Source: a virus
DNA: 31,246 bases
Strand: one strand, 5' to 3'
Virus record (IMG/VR): IMGVR_UViG_3300046642_000283
Coordinates: 1-31,246 of that record
The position numbers and the translations under genes were made by a program. Shown here one piece after another: positions 30,899 to 31,246 of the stretch (the stretch's first letter is position 1; the number at the start of each line of letters is the position of its first letter). The notes under the pieces were generated by a model. That model had not been told where the DNA came from. It made no database searches and was given only the letters and a program-made list of their open reading frames with translations.

Positions 30899-31122
30899 AA
30901 TACCTTTGTGACATCGACGATCCGCGTTCATGCCTCTGCTGCGGCAAGATGATTATAAAGGCGCGCCGCCCAAAGAAGATGACGAAAGAGCGCTTTTACG
31001 AAGGGCTCGAGAGGGTCACGATGTTTGGCTACAGCAAGGAGGATTTGCTGGGTCCGTATCTCAAGCATCTCGATTGGCAATTCCCCGGCGTCTCCGACCT
31101 CATCCGCAAGAGCCTGTCATGA
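30895..31122 (+). CDS. Small Cys-rich hypothetical protein
   Basis: 75 residues, ATGA-coupled on both sides. DPRSCLCCGKMIIKARRPKK has a C-x-C-C cluster; a helical C-terminus (EDLLGPYLKHLDWQF, VSDLIRKSL) follows. Only one full cysteine pair is visible, so a metal site would need partner residues or dimerisation. No family recognised. Confidence 0.65.
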   Translation: MKYLCDIDDPRSCLCCGKMIIKARRPKKMTKERFYEGLERVTMFGYSKEDLLGPYLKHLDWQFPGVSDLIRKSLS

Positions 31123-31246
31123 CCCCTGCCGAGATCGACGCCAGCCCGACCGAGCCCGACTGGGTCGCGCAATGGCAGATCCTTCGCGTGGCGGACGATG
31201 GCTTCTCCGCCATTCTCCGCCAATGGCGGCGTTGGCCCTGGACGCC
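31119..31246 (+). CDS. Partial early protein at the right edge
   Basis: ATG at 31119 overlaps the previous stop as ATGA. 42 codons are visible (MTPAEIDASPTEPDWVAQWQ and onward to RRWPWTP) and the frame runs off the window. Trp-rich. Too little for a call. Confidence 0.55.
   Translation, partial: MTPAEIDASPTEPDWVAQWQILRVADDGFSAILRQWRRWPWT

Overview
The window is phage DNA, most likely a short-tailed (podovirus-type) phage of an alphaproteobacterium. The basis is a complete, single-strand virion-gene cluster of P22/SU10-like type: terminase, portal, scaffold, capsid, adaptor, gp10-like hub, tailspike and ejection-type proteins, with no tail tube, sheath or tape measure. GC looks to be about 60% by eye, Ala/Arg/Gly-rich, with several GTG/TTG starts. 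The host call is inference. I see no integrase, repressor, att site, tRNA or CRISPR, so lifestyle cannot be decided.

Layout. Bases 1-24314 are one long minus-strand late operon, read right to left. First come a small leader gene, a probable small terminase and the large terminase (24.3-21.8 kb). Then three tiny genes, an HPGHP-repeat protein, a GH19 endolysin and an HNH endonuclease (21.8-19.9 kb). Next are the portal, a small protein, the scaffold and the major capsid protein (19.9-14.8 kb), a small head protein and two membrane proteins (14.8-14.1 kb). After these come the adaptor, two signal-peptide proteins, a Gly-rich protein, a signal-peptide tailspike, a collar protein, a gp10-like hub and a series of ejection-type proteins (13.5 kb to the left edge). 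One ejection-type protein carries an M15 peptidase plus a lytic transglycosylase; another has an S74-like self-cleavage motif. Nearly all genes are coupled by ATGA, GTGA or TGATG overlaps.

One plus-strand gene interrupts this operon. It is an HNH homing-type endonuclease at 13592-14074 with its own apparent promoter and Shine-Dalgarno.

Bases 24315-24723 are a divergent intergenic region. It holds stacked hairpins, a 25-bp direct repeat, a perfect DnaA-box match and candidate promoters for both directions. From 24724 to the right edge runs a plus-strand cluster of about twenty small early-type genes, mostly unrecognisable. It includes two related helix-turn-helix proteins, zinc-ribbon proteins and a short C5-cytosine methyltransferase. 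Heads of its sub-operons reuse a common leader (AAGGAC-ayGCC-ATG), and two carry a common TAGGACTACATCA element.

The most interesting points are: (1) the methyltransferase gene appears to encode a second protein in the +1 frame with its own ribosome-binding site; (2) three Sec signal-peptide proteins sit in the tail module, two sharing a Cys-containing module; (3) the self-promoted antisense homing endonuclease; (4) the 16-bp perfect inverted repeat bounding 91 bp at 25208-25330; and (5) the structured divergent intergenic region. Replication genes are not seen and presumably lie beyond the right edge.
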